From Erpobdella octoculata (Eukaryota > Annelida > Clitellata > Hirudinida > Erpobdellidae), in NCBI GenBank assembly GCA_963978895.1, contig OZ022238.1, positions 40,195,634-40,259,633 of the forward strand: 64,000 bases of DNA, read 5' to 3'. The translations under genes were made by a program, and so were the position numbers. Positions 47,741 to 57,680 of the stretch are shown here, one piece after another; within the stretch, counting starts at the first letter, position 1; the number at the start of each line of letters is the position of its first letter. A model generated the notes under the pieces. That model saw only the letters and a list, made by a program, of their open reading frames with translations. It was not told where the DNA came from and did not search any database.

Positions 47741-47945
47741 TGTTACATTATCGTCAAATCGTATTTCGGTCCAATAGAAATAAAAGAAAAGAAAAGAATG
47801 GTTTTGCAGTTTATTGCATGATAATAAAATGAAGCTTGGATAAGTCTATTTTATATCTTCTCATATATAATATGATCCTAATAATAATAAATGTCTTTCT
47901 GAGGTGCGTAAGCAATGATATAAAATTATAACCGTAGATATAACA
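47741..47945 (-). repeat. 3' LTR
   Basis: Shares TATCGTCAAATCGTAT, AAGCTTGGA.AAGTCTATTTTAT and TTATAACCGTAGATATAACA with the other LTR. It has a short extra AAAAGAAAAG run near 47780. Confidence 0.75.
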
Positions 47946-47956
47946 CTACCCCCTTC

Positions 47957-48253
47957 TTAATCCTGTTCGTCCCGAACAGCATAGTCGCTTTTGAGAAATG
48001 CGACTCGGCCACGAACACAAAATACCTTGATCTTCACTCGTGGCCTTGACCGCAATTCGCAAACAACATGATCAAGTTTCTTGACAGTTTGACGCAGTTT
48101 CTTCCAGTCCTTCTTTGGTTCATCAACAGAGTCTTTCTTTGGCTCATCGTCGCCATTTCTGCACGGTTCATCACAGCCTTTTTTTGCATGCCTCGTCCTG
48201 AACATCTTTGCACGGTGTAACGGAACTGTCTGCTTTTTCTTCTTCCTGCACAT
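47957..48253 (-). pseudogene. C-terminal part of the LTR-element ORF
   Basis: Carries more DEPxKDG-type repeats (DDEPKKDSVDEPKKDWKKL) followed by VCELRSRPRVKIKVFCVRGR and ends VRDEQD at 47960, about 12 bp from the 3' LTR. It could be the tail of the same protein as 48801-49790. Confidence 0.45.
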
Positions 48254-48273
48254 CTTTTAGATCTTTGTTGAAA

Positions 48274-48768
48274 TCATATTTCAAATAAGCACCATCTTTT
48301 TTTTATTACACGATCTGAGGTATCTCTCCATTGAATATTCAGTACATTGTATTCCGTAACACAATCCCGCCATCGAATATTCGCCATATTTTTTTCATGC
48401 AAATATCTGAGATATCTTTCCATTGAATATTCCATGGCTGGTCTTTTCTTCTTCCACTCTTCAAGATCTTTTTCAAAAAACTCTTCAAAAGTTTTTTCAA
48501 AAACACGTTCCATAAATCCGATAAATCCCTTCATCAAACTGCTATTTGATTTTAAAATGACTCTTAGTCTATCTGATTTAGAATCCTCAGTACCGTTCTC
48601 TGTTCTTGGCTCATCTTTTTCAGAGTTTTTGCTGGCTGCATTGCTATTGTTGATTTGATTTGATATTGTTGTTTTGGAGAAGTTCATCGCCGTCATCTTT
48701 GTTTTCTTCCAAACTACAATCGAACGTTTTCTTTTCACATTCAAACTCGGCTCTTTCATCGGTGTCAA
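48274..48768 (-). pseudogene. Continuation of the SAP ORF after a frameshift
   Basis: The segment is lysine- and serine-rich (SNAASKNSEKDEPRTENGTE), then KTFEEFFEKDLEEWKKKRPA and an internal duplicated piece: MEYSMERYLRYL is echoed by YNVLNIQWRDTSD. No known domain is recognised. It lies in the same orientation between the SAP ORF and the 3' LTR, and is most simply read as the broken middle of one long protein. Confidence 0.45.
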
Positions 48769-48800
48769 CTTTTGTATCGTCCAGCGAATCTTTCTTCAAA

Positions 48801-49790
48801 TCATCGCCATCGTCTCAAATCAGTGTCTTCTTTTTTTGTCAAGTTAGCTTCGACGTATTTCTCCATTGGAGTTTCGTCCGTTTTTAAATCCTCGGTTGCT
48901 TCATCCGAGTCAGATTCGTTACTAAAATCTGACCCTGAATATTCGGTGCCGTCGTCTGTTATGGAAGTTTCCGTTTCAAAACCGTCGCTGTATGGGTAAA
49001 AGCCATCGCTGTTATTGCCATTGTTATAATCATCATCGTCACTTTCATCCTCATCGTTTTGCATTTCGTTTTCAACTTTCTTTTCATTTTCTTTAGTTTT
49101 GTTGTCGACGTCCAAACCGACTGTATCATTGTCACCATCTTTGCCAGGCTCGTCATCACCATCTTTGCATGGTTCACCCTGAACATCTTTGCAAGGTTCA
49201 TTATCATGACCGTCTTTGACAGGCTCATCATCATGACCCACCTGACCTGTGCAGTCTGTACGGCCGTCATCCGTTACATGCTCTGAGACACAGCTGGTGG
49301 ACACCAGTTCAAATTGGGTTTCGCCGCAGCAACCCACATCTTTTTCTTCACTAGCAACCCGCTGGTCCAGAACCATGTCCACCACTGCCTCAGCCAACCC
49401 TGCGACCAAACTCTGAACAGTCGTACCGTCCAGACTACACTCAAGCAAACCAATGTCAGAAACATTCCCATTTTTTCCCTCTTTGTTGTCTTTTTCTGAC
49501 AGCAACGCCGTATCTGCTGCTGCTACTTTGTTTTCGTGGCCAAGAATCATTCCTTCTCCTGTCTTCCCCGGTGCTGCTATGTTTTCTCTCGCTTGTTGTC
49601 TTTCTTGTTCCAGCAATTTTCTTTTTAGCTTTCTCCGCTTAACCACAGCTTCCTCATCAATATCGAATAAATATTCATCGTCGTCAGGCCCATAGCCTTC
49701 ATTCACTAACGCGGCTAGGAGGCGTTCCCTAAGTTCGTCCTTTTTACCTGTATCGCTCAGGCCACGTTTCTCTAGCTTTAATATCGTCAA
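48801..49790 (-). CDS. SAP-domain acidic protein of the LTR element
   Basis: A frame of about 329 codons opening at the LTR border; the first codon at 49790 is TTG, so the true start is unsure. The start ILKLEKRGLSDTGKKDELRE fits a SAP motif (two short helices, DNA-binding in chromatin proteins). A basic segment follows (VKRRKLKRKLLEQERQQARE), then imperfect DDEPxKDG repeats and a very acidic stretch (DEDESDDDDYNNGNNSD). After a frameshift, coding-like sequence continues at 48274-48768 and 47957-48253, ending FLKSDYAVRDEQD just before the polypurine tract. It may be a gag-like or accessory protein. Relatives lie in the sacsin intron copies. Confidence 0.6.
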   Translation of the reverse strand: MTILKLEKRGLSDTGKKDELRERLLAALVNEGYGPDDDEYLFDIDEEAVVKRRKLKRKLLEQERQQARENIAAPGKTGEGMILGHENKVAAADTALLSEKDNKEGKNGNVSDIGLLECSLDGTTVQSLVAGLAEAVVDMVLDQRVASEEKDVGCCGETQFELVSTSCVSEHVTDDGRTDCTGQVGHDDEPVKDGHDNEPCKDVQGEPCKDGDDEPGKDGDNDTVGLDVDNKTKENEKKVENEMQNDEDESDDDDYNNGNNSDGFYPYSDGFETETSITDDGTEYSGSDFSNESDSDEATEDLKTDETPMEKYVEANLTKKEDTDLRRWR

Positions 49791-49960
49791 ATCGTATTAC
49801 GGGTCCAATAGAATGGTTTTGTAGTTTATTGGATGATAATAAAATAAAGCTTGGACAAGTCTATTTTATACCTTCTCATATATAATATGATCCTAATAAT
49901 AATAAACGTCTTTCTGAGGTGCGTAAGCAATGATATAAAATTATAACCGTAGATATAACA
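49783..49960 (-). repeat. 5' LTR, missing its inner end
   Basis: Homologous to 47741-47945 but ending at TATCGTCAAATC, with the TGTAACA inner end absent. The coding frame of the SAP protein begins at this border. Confidence 0.7.
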
Positions 49961-50897
49961 ATATGATAAAATTTTTTCCATCGTTGCGTTTAACCATCGA
50001 TTATTAAACTATTAACCTCAACGTCGTCTCCGCTTGAATGTTTATATTTCAATCCCATAGCAAGTTCAGCTCAGTCTCAGCGTGACATTTCTTTTGTGGG
50101 ACCCACAATAACTGACATAAGGTCAAGCCCATCTGCGGAAAAAGTGGTGCCCAATTGGAATCAATTGAACTTATTAGATGGGCTATGCGTGCGGGCATTC
50201 TGAGCCACTTTTGATATAATTTAAAATTTGTACAGGTTAATATTAATGTTTTCAGAATTTTTGTTGTTGTTGGATTGGGTTGGGTCAAGAATTTCCATCT
50301 TGTGGTGGGTTGGGTAGCTCAAAATGGACCCACGGACACCTCTGAGCTAAAATATATAAAATTTGTAAAGGTCAAAATTTAAACCCAATTAAATGATGAA
50401 AAGGGCGATGTATTAAAAGAATATGAACAGAAAAACTTTATTATATAAAAATGAGAACAAAAAAGATAGAAATAAATGACTTAAAATAGAAAAACAACTT
50501 GTCTCATTTAGAGGTCTCAAAAATTTAACGGAGAAGCGAAAAAAAATGGAAAGAAAAAAAAACAAAGGTGGAGGGAAAAAAAGAAAAAAACGAGCAAGCC
50601 AAACGTCACCCCCTTTCTACCAAAAAAGGAAGGAAATAGAAAAATTAAAAAGAGAGGAACTGAAAGGAATATGAAAAGGGTGTGGGAGAAAGAAAAGAAG
50701 AAAAAAATGGAGTAAAATAACAAGGAAGAGAAAAAAACGAGAAGGAGAAAAAAGAGAGGGAGAAACAATGAAATAAAAACTTTTAAACACTCCCGGGTAA
50801 CCCTGCATTTTTAGTATGCAAATTAAATAATACTGTTCAAAATTCAGTTTTAGGTTCATATAATGAAAGAAAGATAATAAGATTGCCAAATCACGTT
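49961..50897. other. No gene; GGGTTGGG repeat and polypurine stretch
   Basis: 50265-50345 has the GGGTTGGGTC-type words seen at 47575-47680, so the LTR element may have inserted into such a repeat. 50520-50790 is almost purely A and G on the + strand, giving meaningless Phe/Leu-rich frames on the other strand. Confidence 0.5.
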
Positions 50898-51348
50898 AGG
50901 ATTTAAATGAAATTCAAAAACTGCTCAAATCCAATCTGAAAACCCTGGGATCCCGGGGATGAGAATTTTTCAATCACGTAATCCTGGGATTTGTAATGCC
51001 TAAGAATAGTTGATAAATGGAATCAGCTCCTAAACAGTTTGGTGTTGTCAAAGAGTGTGAACGAATTTAAAAACAACACAACATTGATAGGTTGTGGAAA
51101 GAGAAAGAATGATTAAAAGAAACCGAAGATAGAGAGACAAGAAGTCTTAAAACTTTTGTCTTATTTACTTTAATTCACTTTACTAATGGCTACTGGGTAG
51201 TTGGTGATATTAAGTGAGTCTAGGTTTGAGTCTTTATCTTTGTTTTGAAAAAACTACAATTTTTTAAAGCAGGTAGGCAATGAACAAATTAAATAAAACA
51301 ATTGTTCAGATTATAACATTGTTTTCGTTTTTTAAAATATTACTTTAG

Positions 51349-51465
51349 GAGTTGATTCAAAATGCTGAAGATGCAGGTGCAAGTAAAGTTAGTTTTCTCA
51401 TGGACTATACAACATATGGCACAGATCCTGACAAGTTACATCATAAGGATTTGGCTAAATTTCAG
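51349..51465 (+). CDS. Sacsin gene 2, exon A: ATPase N-box
   Basis: Identical over all 117 bp to the exon at 442-558, with the same TTTAG acceptor and GTGTAA donor. It encodes the [10 protein letters not shown]-box of the first sacsin module. Here the following exon (53281) is present and in phase, so gene 2 has the complete start of the module. Upstream exons should lie within copy B or further left, but none were recognised in 50898-51348. Confidence 0.85.
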
Positions 51466-51559
51466 GTGTAACTTTTTTGCTTTAGTTGATTTAGTCTATA
51501 TTCTAGCCTTTTAGTCTACTTAGTTAATTCCACAGTTTTACTAATTTTAATTAGATTTG

Positions 51560-52960
51560 TTCAGAACAGCTCAGCCGCTCTGAAACACTCGACCAAGCTA
51601 TGGATACTGAAAACCTAAATTTTTACTTGAGGCTTCAACCGCAATCTAAGAACGACATGGTCAATTTTTTTGATTCTCTGACACAGTCTCTTCCAGTTTC
51701 GCCGGAGCCTATGTAGTCTTCACAGCAAACCCCATTTGTTGACTGACGGCCAGACGCAATTTAATCTGTAATTAAACTGCATAGTCACCCTCCTACTCTC
51801 CTAACCCCCGATCACCCAACCGCAAATTCAGTGATCACACAGAACTGTCCATCCTCCTCAACTGACTCAATTGATTCATTTACGTAGCCTTATTCTTCCG
51901 AGAGTCCAAATTGGTCATCACTTTGATTTCTGGTTCATTTTCTTGAAAACTATTTTGTTTTGGAACCAAGTTCTCCCCAATTGTCCAAAACTGATCATCT
52001 CAGAAAATCTGGCCCAGCCTCTTGCAATTCCTGCTGAACAACCGCACCTCAAATGTCATCATTGTAGACATCACTCAAGTCATCTCCGCAAAGCTCGCTG
52101 CCTATAAACACTTTTTTTAAACAGGAACTTTTCACTATTCTTAGCCACACAATCCTCTTTCAAGCAAGACCCGCAATCCATATTTGAGAGGTTTTCTGCG
52201 CAACTTCCACGACCATTCAAAACTCTTCCTACAGATCCAAGAACTTCCAAAAAATCTGACAGAGTTTAGCAACACTCAGTAACAGGGCCCACATTGGCAG
52301 CGCCTTGTCACAAAACTGGATCAAACTTTTTTCTCCGCTCCTACCATGCCTAACCTGATCCGGGCAGTCTGTCCGGTCGCTATCTGTCATATGCTCAAAA
52401 CACAGCTGATAGACTCCGGTTTAAACTGGGTTTTACCGCAACATCCCACAACAGTTTTTTTACCACCAACACGCTGGTCCAGAACCATTTCCATCATTGT
52501 CTCAGCGTCTTTGCAACTAAAATCTCAATAGCCTTGTCATCCAGACAACACCCAGGCAAACCATTATTACATGACTTTCAGTTTCTATATATTTTGTCGT
52601 TGTCCACCAGCAACAACTTTGCACCGGTTGCTTTTACTCGGTTTTCAGATCAGACCCGGTCGCCCAGATATAATTCTTATTTTCTTTGTGATGTTTCTTT
52701 GTTTCCTTTTTTTCTATATAGTATATAACTGGGATTTGCATGTCCGCTGTGTCTCATAAACAGGCGGGACACTTCTTTCTTCTTTTTTCAATTTTTTCAT
52801 TTTTCTCTTTTTTTACAACGTTTTTATTAACTTTTTCTGATGTTTCCTGTTGTTTGTTTCATGGAATTTTCTAAAGATTTTGTAAGGCACTTCTAATGGT
52901 GTTAAAAAGTTGATTTTTTTGCGTTCAGGGGTATATCCGGTGACAATACATTAATCCGTT
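51560..52960 (-). repeat. Decayed SAP-ORF element relic, copy B
   Basis: Counterpart of 660-1740, more complete: 52415-52655 is missing from copy A. 52350-52620 aligns by eye to 49245-49510 of the SAP ORF. A CT-rich stretch at 52690-52900 (TTTCTTTGTG... TTTTTCATTTTTCTC) may be part of its LTR or 3' region. No intact frame. Confidence 0.55.
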
Positions 52961-53068
52961 TACAGATTTAAACAAGTAAAAATAAAAAATAAAATTAAAA
53001 AAATTTATTTCTTTCATATGAAATTAAAATTCATAAATTTAACTCGATGTATGAATTAGTTGTTATCT

Positions 53069-53119
53069 AACCCTAACCCTAACCTTAATCCTAACCTTAA
53101 CCCTAACCCTAACCCTAAC
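53069..53119 (+). repeat. Interstitial telomere-like tract, copy B
   Basis: CCCTAA units with CCTTAA variants, in the same context as 2270-2325 but shorter. Confidence 0.85.
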
Positions 53120-53280
53120 GGACAACCTTGATTAATTTTAATGTATTAAACTTAAAATGAAGCTGTTATTACTTGATAAAAATAATTCAACTAGTTCCAC
53201 ATGATATCTCAATTTTTCGTAGATACGGATATTTAATTACATTTTACAAAAATACTTACATTAAAGTTTATTTATTTTAG

Positions 53281-53428
53281 GGACCAGCACTTTATGCATA
53301 TAACAATGCAGTATTTTCTGAAAGAGATTGGGAAGGAATCAGACGACTCCACGATAGCATTAAAGCTGATGATCCATTGAAAGTTGGAAAATTTGGCCTC
53401 GGCTTTAAATCAATTTTTCACATAACAG
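53281..53428 (+). CDS. Sacsin gene 2, exon B: glycine motif of the ATPase
   Basis: A 148-bp exon after a TATTTTAG acceptor and before an ACAG|GTGATC donor (phase 0 to 1). It encodes [17 protein letters not shown] and [15 protein letters not shown], the ATP-lid glycine motif (compare [12 protein letters not shown] in module 2 of gene 1). It continues exon A at 51349-51465 in frame and would be followed by an exon like 6046-6261, expected past 64000. No equivalent exists in gene 1 within 559-6045. Confidence 0.88.
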
Positions 53429-53608
53429 GTGATCAAACTTGATGATATTTTATCAGAATCTCAGATATATCTTATGTTATTATTGCTCAACAACAAGACC
53501 TCTAATTTAGAGCATCTACATTTCTGTTATAACAGAAAATATTTAGTTTTTGCAAATATTTTTATTAGTTCATTATTATTTTTTACAAACTCTTGATTTT
53601 ATTTAAAA

Positions 53609-54153
53609 CTAGCCGAGTGCCCGGCGTTGCCCGGGATTTTTAGAGGTTTTCTAATGTTTGTCTCTCTCGATCTCGTTTCCTTTCCCGCTTGCTCTCCCGC
53701 TCTCGGTCGCTTTCCCGCTCCCGGTTGCTTTCCTGATTCCGGTCGTTTTTCCGCTTTCGGCCGTTTTCTCGCTCTCGTTCGCTTTCCCGCTCCCGTTCGT
53801 TTTCTCGCTCTCGTTCGCTTTCCCGCTCCTGTTCGCTTTCCCGCTCCCGGTCGCTTTCCCGATCCCGGACGCTTTCCCGCTCTTGGTCGCTTTATTTTTC
53901 ACGCTCGCTTTTTCGCTCTCAGTTGTTTTTTTGTTACCTCTTGCTTTTCCGTTCCCACTCATTTTCTAATTCCCGTTTCCGCTCGCTTTCCCGCTCCGCT
54001 CCGCTCATTTTGTGTCAGATTTCAATTTTTTTTCACTATAATTGTCTCCCATTGCTTTTCAAGCTTGTGTAAAAATTTCATTACGATCGAATGAATGGTG
54101 TAGCAACGCATAAGTTATTTACGCACACATAATCTTATTTTTATATTTATAGA
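53609..54153 (-). mobile_element. Non-autonomous Helitron (545 bp)
   Basis: Read on the minus strand, the 3' end is CCCGGGCAACGCCGGGCACT then CGGCTAG before a T: hairpin plus CTAG end. The 5' end is TCTATAAATATAAAAATAAG preceded by A. It contains the GC-rich minisatellite 53680-53995 and no helicase. Boundaries are inferred by comparison with 60957-63001. Confidence 0.6.
53680..53995. repeat. Minisatellite of CGCTTTCCCGCTCC(C/T)GGT type
   Basis: Imperfect units of 12 to 24 bp in tandem. All three frames are open over long stretches, giving false repetitive proteins. A shorter version occurs at the same place in the Helitron at 60957 (61015-61190). Confidence 0.85.
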
Positions 54154-54599
54154 TATACTACGCAGTATTAAACATTATAAAATAAACTGTTGTGAGCAAA
54201 ATATTGTGAGAACAAAATGTCTTTGAAAAATGCCGTGATTGCAATATGTCATTGGACACAATTTAGCGATTAAAAATGTCATAGACAAAAAGCCCAAGGC
54301 AAAATGTTGTAGACAAAAAATCATGAAGATGAAAGTTTATTTTATAAAAAACTGAAATTTAAATTTAGTTTAAAAATTATGTTTCTTAAACAACTTCTTA
54401 CTTTTATTTAAAGCTAGCTGGGTTACCCGGTGTTGCCCGGGTTTATTTAAAGATTTTTATCTTGTTGTTTTTCTCTTTCTCGTTTAATTTTTTTTCTCTA
54501 TAATTTTTAAAAACTTTTCATGTTTTTTAAAATCGCCCAACAAAAAAATTTTTTTTTTGTTTCTCTCTCTTTTTCTCTATCTTTTTTTCTCTTATACAT
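54154..54599. other. AT-rich; second Helitron-like 3' motif
   Basis: At 54412-54447 is CTAGCTGGGTTACCCGG followed by TGTTGCCCGGG, the inverted Helitron-type end. The matching 5' end was not found. The rest is AT-rich with no gene. Confidence 0.45.
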
Positions 54600-55175
54600 T
54601 TTTTAATTTTTTAAATGCTTTTATTTAACTTCACTCGTCTCTCTGTTTGTTTGTCTGTGGTGATCAAATCTTAGAAACAAAAATTCACCCACTTTTCGAC
54701 CACCTAGAGCTCTAAAACATTCAGAAAAGCTTTATTCTGGATGACAATACATGAATTGATTGTTTTCGACATGAATTAGGCCTTAAATGAATTAAAATTA
54801 ATCAAAGTTGTCCGTTAAGGTTAGGGTTAGGGTTAGATAACAACTAATTATTTTATTTATTGTAATAGTTTATAGTCCTTTACACCAGGTGTTTTAAGAC
54901 TAAAATGGCTGTATGTTGGAAACACCTAAGTACTTCCTGTCGTGGATCTTAATTTGATCTTTTTAACTTTCCCCTTCTCCTTTCTCCAGGCTTGGGACTG
55001 GCTTGCAAAAGCAAGGCGGAGTTAGATAACAACTAATCCATACATCGAGTTAAATTTATGAATTTTGATTTCATATGAAAGATATAAACAATGTACAACA
55101 TTGAGCGTAACGGTTGTTTTAGATTCAAAAGTTTTAGTTCGTTGACTCAGATAAAGAGGCAAATAAAAGCTTTTT
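54600..55175 (-). repeat. Telomere-associated dispersed repeat, inverted copy
   Basis: Reverse complement of the family at 2125-2545, including a TTAGGG tract at 54816-54835. It is interrupted by a SINE at 54849-55020. Confidence 0.7.
54849..55020 (-). mobile_element. SINE copy (172 bp) with 17-bp target duplication
   Basis: It is flanked by GTTAGATAACAACTAAT at 54832-54848 and 55021-55037. The sister repeat at 2250-2275 shows the uninterrupted site, so the ends are certain. On the minus strand it starts CTCCGCCTTGCTTTTGCAAG and ends AGGACTATAAACTATTAC plus an AT-rich tail. Long duplications of this kind come from LINE-type target-primed insertion. Other copies are at 27981-28156 and (part) 33298-33363. 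Confidence 0.85.
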
Positions 55176-55373
55176 TTTAATTTTATTTGTTATCGTTACT
55201 TGTTCTTTCTTCAGCTCTAAATCTTTTTCTCGATTTTTCTCTCTTTCTTTTTTTTCTTATTTTGAATGTACGGAAACGGAAGAGATACTCTGCTGAGAAA
55301 GTGATTAAAAACGCGACTGAAGAAGTTAAGAAGCTTGTCGAAGAGGCTATCCGCATGGAATGTGTTTGTGTGG

Positions 55374-55374
<1 letters not shown>

Positions 55375-55408
<34 letters not shown>
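55375..55408. repeat. (GA)n microsatellite
   Basis: About 15 GA units. Preceded by a short open stretch (KNATEEVKKLVEEAIRMECV) of no recognised family. Confidence 0.9.
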
Positions 55409-55409
<1 letters not shown>

Positions 55410-56139
55410 CTCTATAAAAGTTAGTATGTTCGCATGCTTCGAGAGAGGCTGTCCACATGTGGCAGAAGAGATCTTTCATTGTCGTTGTCGCGATGTCTTG
55501 CTCAAAAACATAAGCTGTGCTTTTAGGTCTACCAAATACAAAATTATATTTACAATCAAATTCTTTTAGGTTTTTTATGTCTGAGCTGGAGTGCTCAAAG
55601 GGACATGGTAGTAATACGGACCAAAAAGCAAATCAAGGTGATCCGGTCAAGCCTGGAAAATCTGCTGAAAAAACTCATGTCCATTGTCCAACTATTTTTA
55701 CTTAATTTATTCCACGCTGGAATATGACGGCAAAACGTTTGCAAAAGTTATAATTCCAATAAAACAACTTAATAGAAATCAGTCTTCTAACAGGAGGAAT
55801 ATGGCGATCTCCTACTAGACTTGAGACTCAAGAGGTTTCTTGCAAACTTTGCAACCAAAACAAACATTTTGCTGAACCAACTGGCAAAGCAGATTTTATT
55901 GTTCCAAAATGCCGGACCCGGAAAAACATTTTTACAAGAAATTAATTTTGAAAAAACGGTCAGCAGTTCGGAGAAAATTTGATCTGCAGGTCCTTCTAAA
56001 CAACTAAAATGTAGATGTATTGACGCCACCTATTTTGTCCTGTAAACCTTTTCCCATACAGGATTGATGACAATGTTGTGACTTTCAGCAGAGACGATGC
56101 CAGTTTGTAAAACGTAATAATAGAAAACAACGAACAATA
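55410..56139. other. No intact gene
   Basis: Possibly decayed LINE sequence leading into the RNase H-like fragment at 56140, but with stops in every frame. Confidence 0.4.
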
Positions 56140-56500
56140 CAAAAGCCATCTACAAAAATGGGCGGACTAGCTTTGGGTTTTACGCTTCATTAGTGTATTG
56201 TTGTAGATTACCGGAAATAACTGACAACGTCAGCTACTATACTACTGAGTACGATACAAAAGCTACATAAAGCTTGCAGCACTCGTTCATATTAGAAAAT
56301 TGGGGCTGTTTTTTTTTATGAAACAACACCAATGCCTAACGTTTATTCATTGCAAAAAGACTGAAAGTCTAATTGTGGTTGTAACCATTGTTTTAGTACC
56401 TTGCCATATTGGTTGCCCCGACAACAAGATGACAGACCAACTTGTTAAAAAAGCAATTGAGAGAAATGTTGAGCATCACTTTTATTCGCCCTAGCAACAA
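56140..56500 (+). pseudogene. LINE RNase H-like fragment
   Basis: The frame near 56390-56470 reads VPCHIGCPDNKMTDQLVKKA, close to the .P.H.GI.GNE.AD.LAK.A motif at the end of RNase H domains in I/R1-type LINEs and their relatives. Upstream pieces are frameshifted. The element is too decayed to assign to a clade. Confidence 0.5.
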
Positions 56501-56949
56501 AGTGCCGATTGGCACTATGCTGAATACGAGATTGACGCGCCGCGTCAGTTTTTATTTGCTCGAAACAATGCTTTGCGCAATCTATCTTAAGCTAGAATTA
56601 ATTCTCGCTGACCATACCATCCTTTTCAGTGACTTTCTGCCGTTTTGCTAATCTAAGCCATCTTGTAGTAGCGTTGTTGTCTATACTCCCTTTGACTCCA
56701 GACGGCATTATATCACGGTACATGTTTATAAAATCAACAAAATTTATAGTAATCAAGAAGAATAAGATAGATACGAGCTGACAGTGAGCACGAGCTCAAG
56801 CTCGCACTTGAGTGTCATGTTTATTGATCAGAGTAGCGTAACAGAGCATATGCTCGTACTCCAATGTCGTGTATTAATGCTCACCTTTCATTGTTTATCC
56901 CTACAATTGTTTAAAATTTAGCACTTTCACTTTTCAATTTCTCCTTATC

Positions 56950-57182
56950 AGTAGCGTAACTAGGGTTTGTGGCGCCCGGGGCAAAGTCTAATGAATGCGC
57001 CCCTACAACAACATCCCATCTGTCTTTAAAACTTTCCATTCAAAAATTCTAATGGCTAGGGAGGGAGGGGTAGTCTGAGCCACTTTTCAATTTTTTTTCG
57101 AAACCCTCGTTTTATTTTGCGCCCCATTTAGAATTGCGCCCTGTGCCACGGCACCGCTGGCACCGCCCTTACTACGGTACTG
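56950..57182. mobile_element. hAT-type MITE, copy B
   Basis: Same insertion as 4060-4292. Flanks CTCCTTAT and CTCCTTAC give a clean 8-bp duplication with one mismatch. Confidence 0.75.
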
Positions 57183-57244
57183 CTCCTTACTTCAAAATTT
57201 CACGTTCTATATTTATTTACTAGCAGTGCCCGTCGCATCTATAG

Positions 57245-57421
57245 TAGAGTACTGCACGGGCCGATTTTTCACGGTCCGACTCGGCCTGGCCCTTTTTTAC
57301 AAGCCTAACATAACTATATACTTGGCAAAAATCTCGGCCCGGCGCAGCTTCACTTCAGGTCCGGCCCGGCCTGTCTCAAGATCCTAAAATTACGGCCTTG
57401 CCCGGCTCGTGCAGTACTCTA
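57245..57421. mobile_element. hAT-type MITE with TAGAGTACTGCACG ends, copy B
   Basis: Same insertion as 4355-4526. Flanks ATCTATAG and ATCCACAG. Confidence 0.75.
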
Positions 57422-57680
57422 ATCCACAGAGCCCTAAACCGATTTTTTAGACCCGAGCCCGGTTTATTTTATAGTCAGACAATTCCAGGCCTGGCTTGTT
57501 ATTTAGGCCCGAACTGGCGCGTTTCATAAGCACAAAAGTCGAGGCATGGTCCGGTATATGATGAACTGGACTCATCTAGTTTTAACGGACACAAAACCTC
57601 AAAGCTTGGAAACTATTTTTTCGAAACATAATAATAATAATAATAATTTATTTATAGAGCGCCAGGAAAGTCTGAGGCGC

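Larger units (their letters stand above)
47741..49960 (-). mobile_element. Small LTR retrotransposon, internally reduced
   Basis: Two direct repeats of 205 and about 178 bp (47741-47945 and 49783-49960) flank a 1.8-kb interior. On the minus strand the element starts TGTTATATC and ends TGTAACA, so the outer ends are TGTTA/TAACA. It is flanked by ATAT on each side, a possible 4-bp target duplication. Just before the 3' LTR is a purine tract AAGAAGGGGGTAG (47946-47958), as expected of a polypurine tract. The 5' LTR lacks its last bases and no primer binding site is visible before the ORF. No RT or integrase is encoded, so it is non-autonomous. Confidence 0.75.

Noticed and set aside
48347..49695. 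Plus-strand frames over the SAP ORF
   Set aside because: Antisense shadows with serine/phenylalanine-rich composition and no homology.
50517..50889. Phe/Leu-rich membrane-like frames
   Set aside because: Complement of a purine tract; low-complexity artefact.
53627..54094. Repetitive protein frames on both strands
   Set aside because: All come from the CGCTTTCCCGCTCC minisatellite inside a Helitron.
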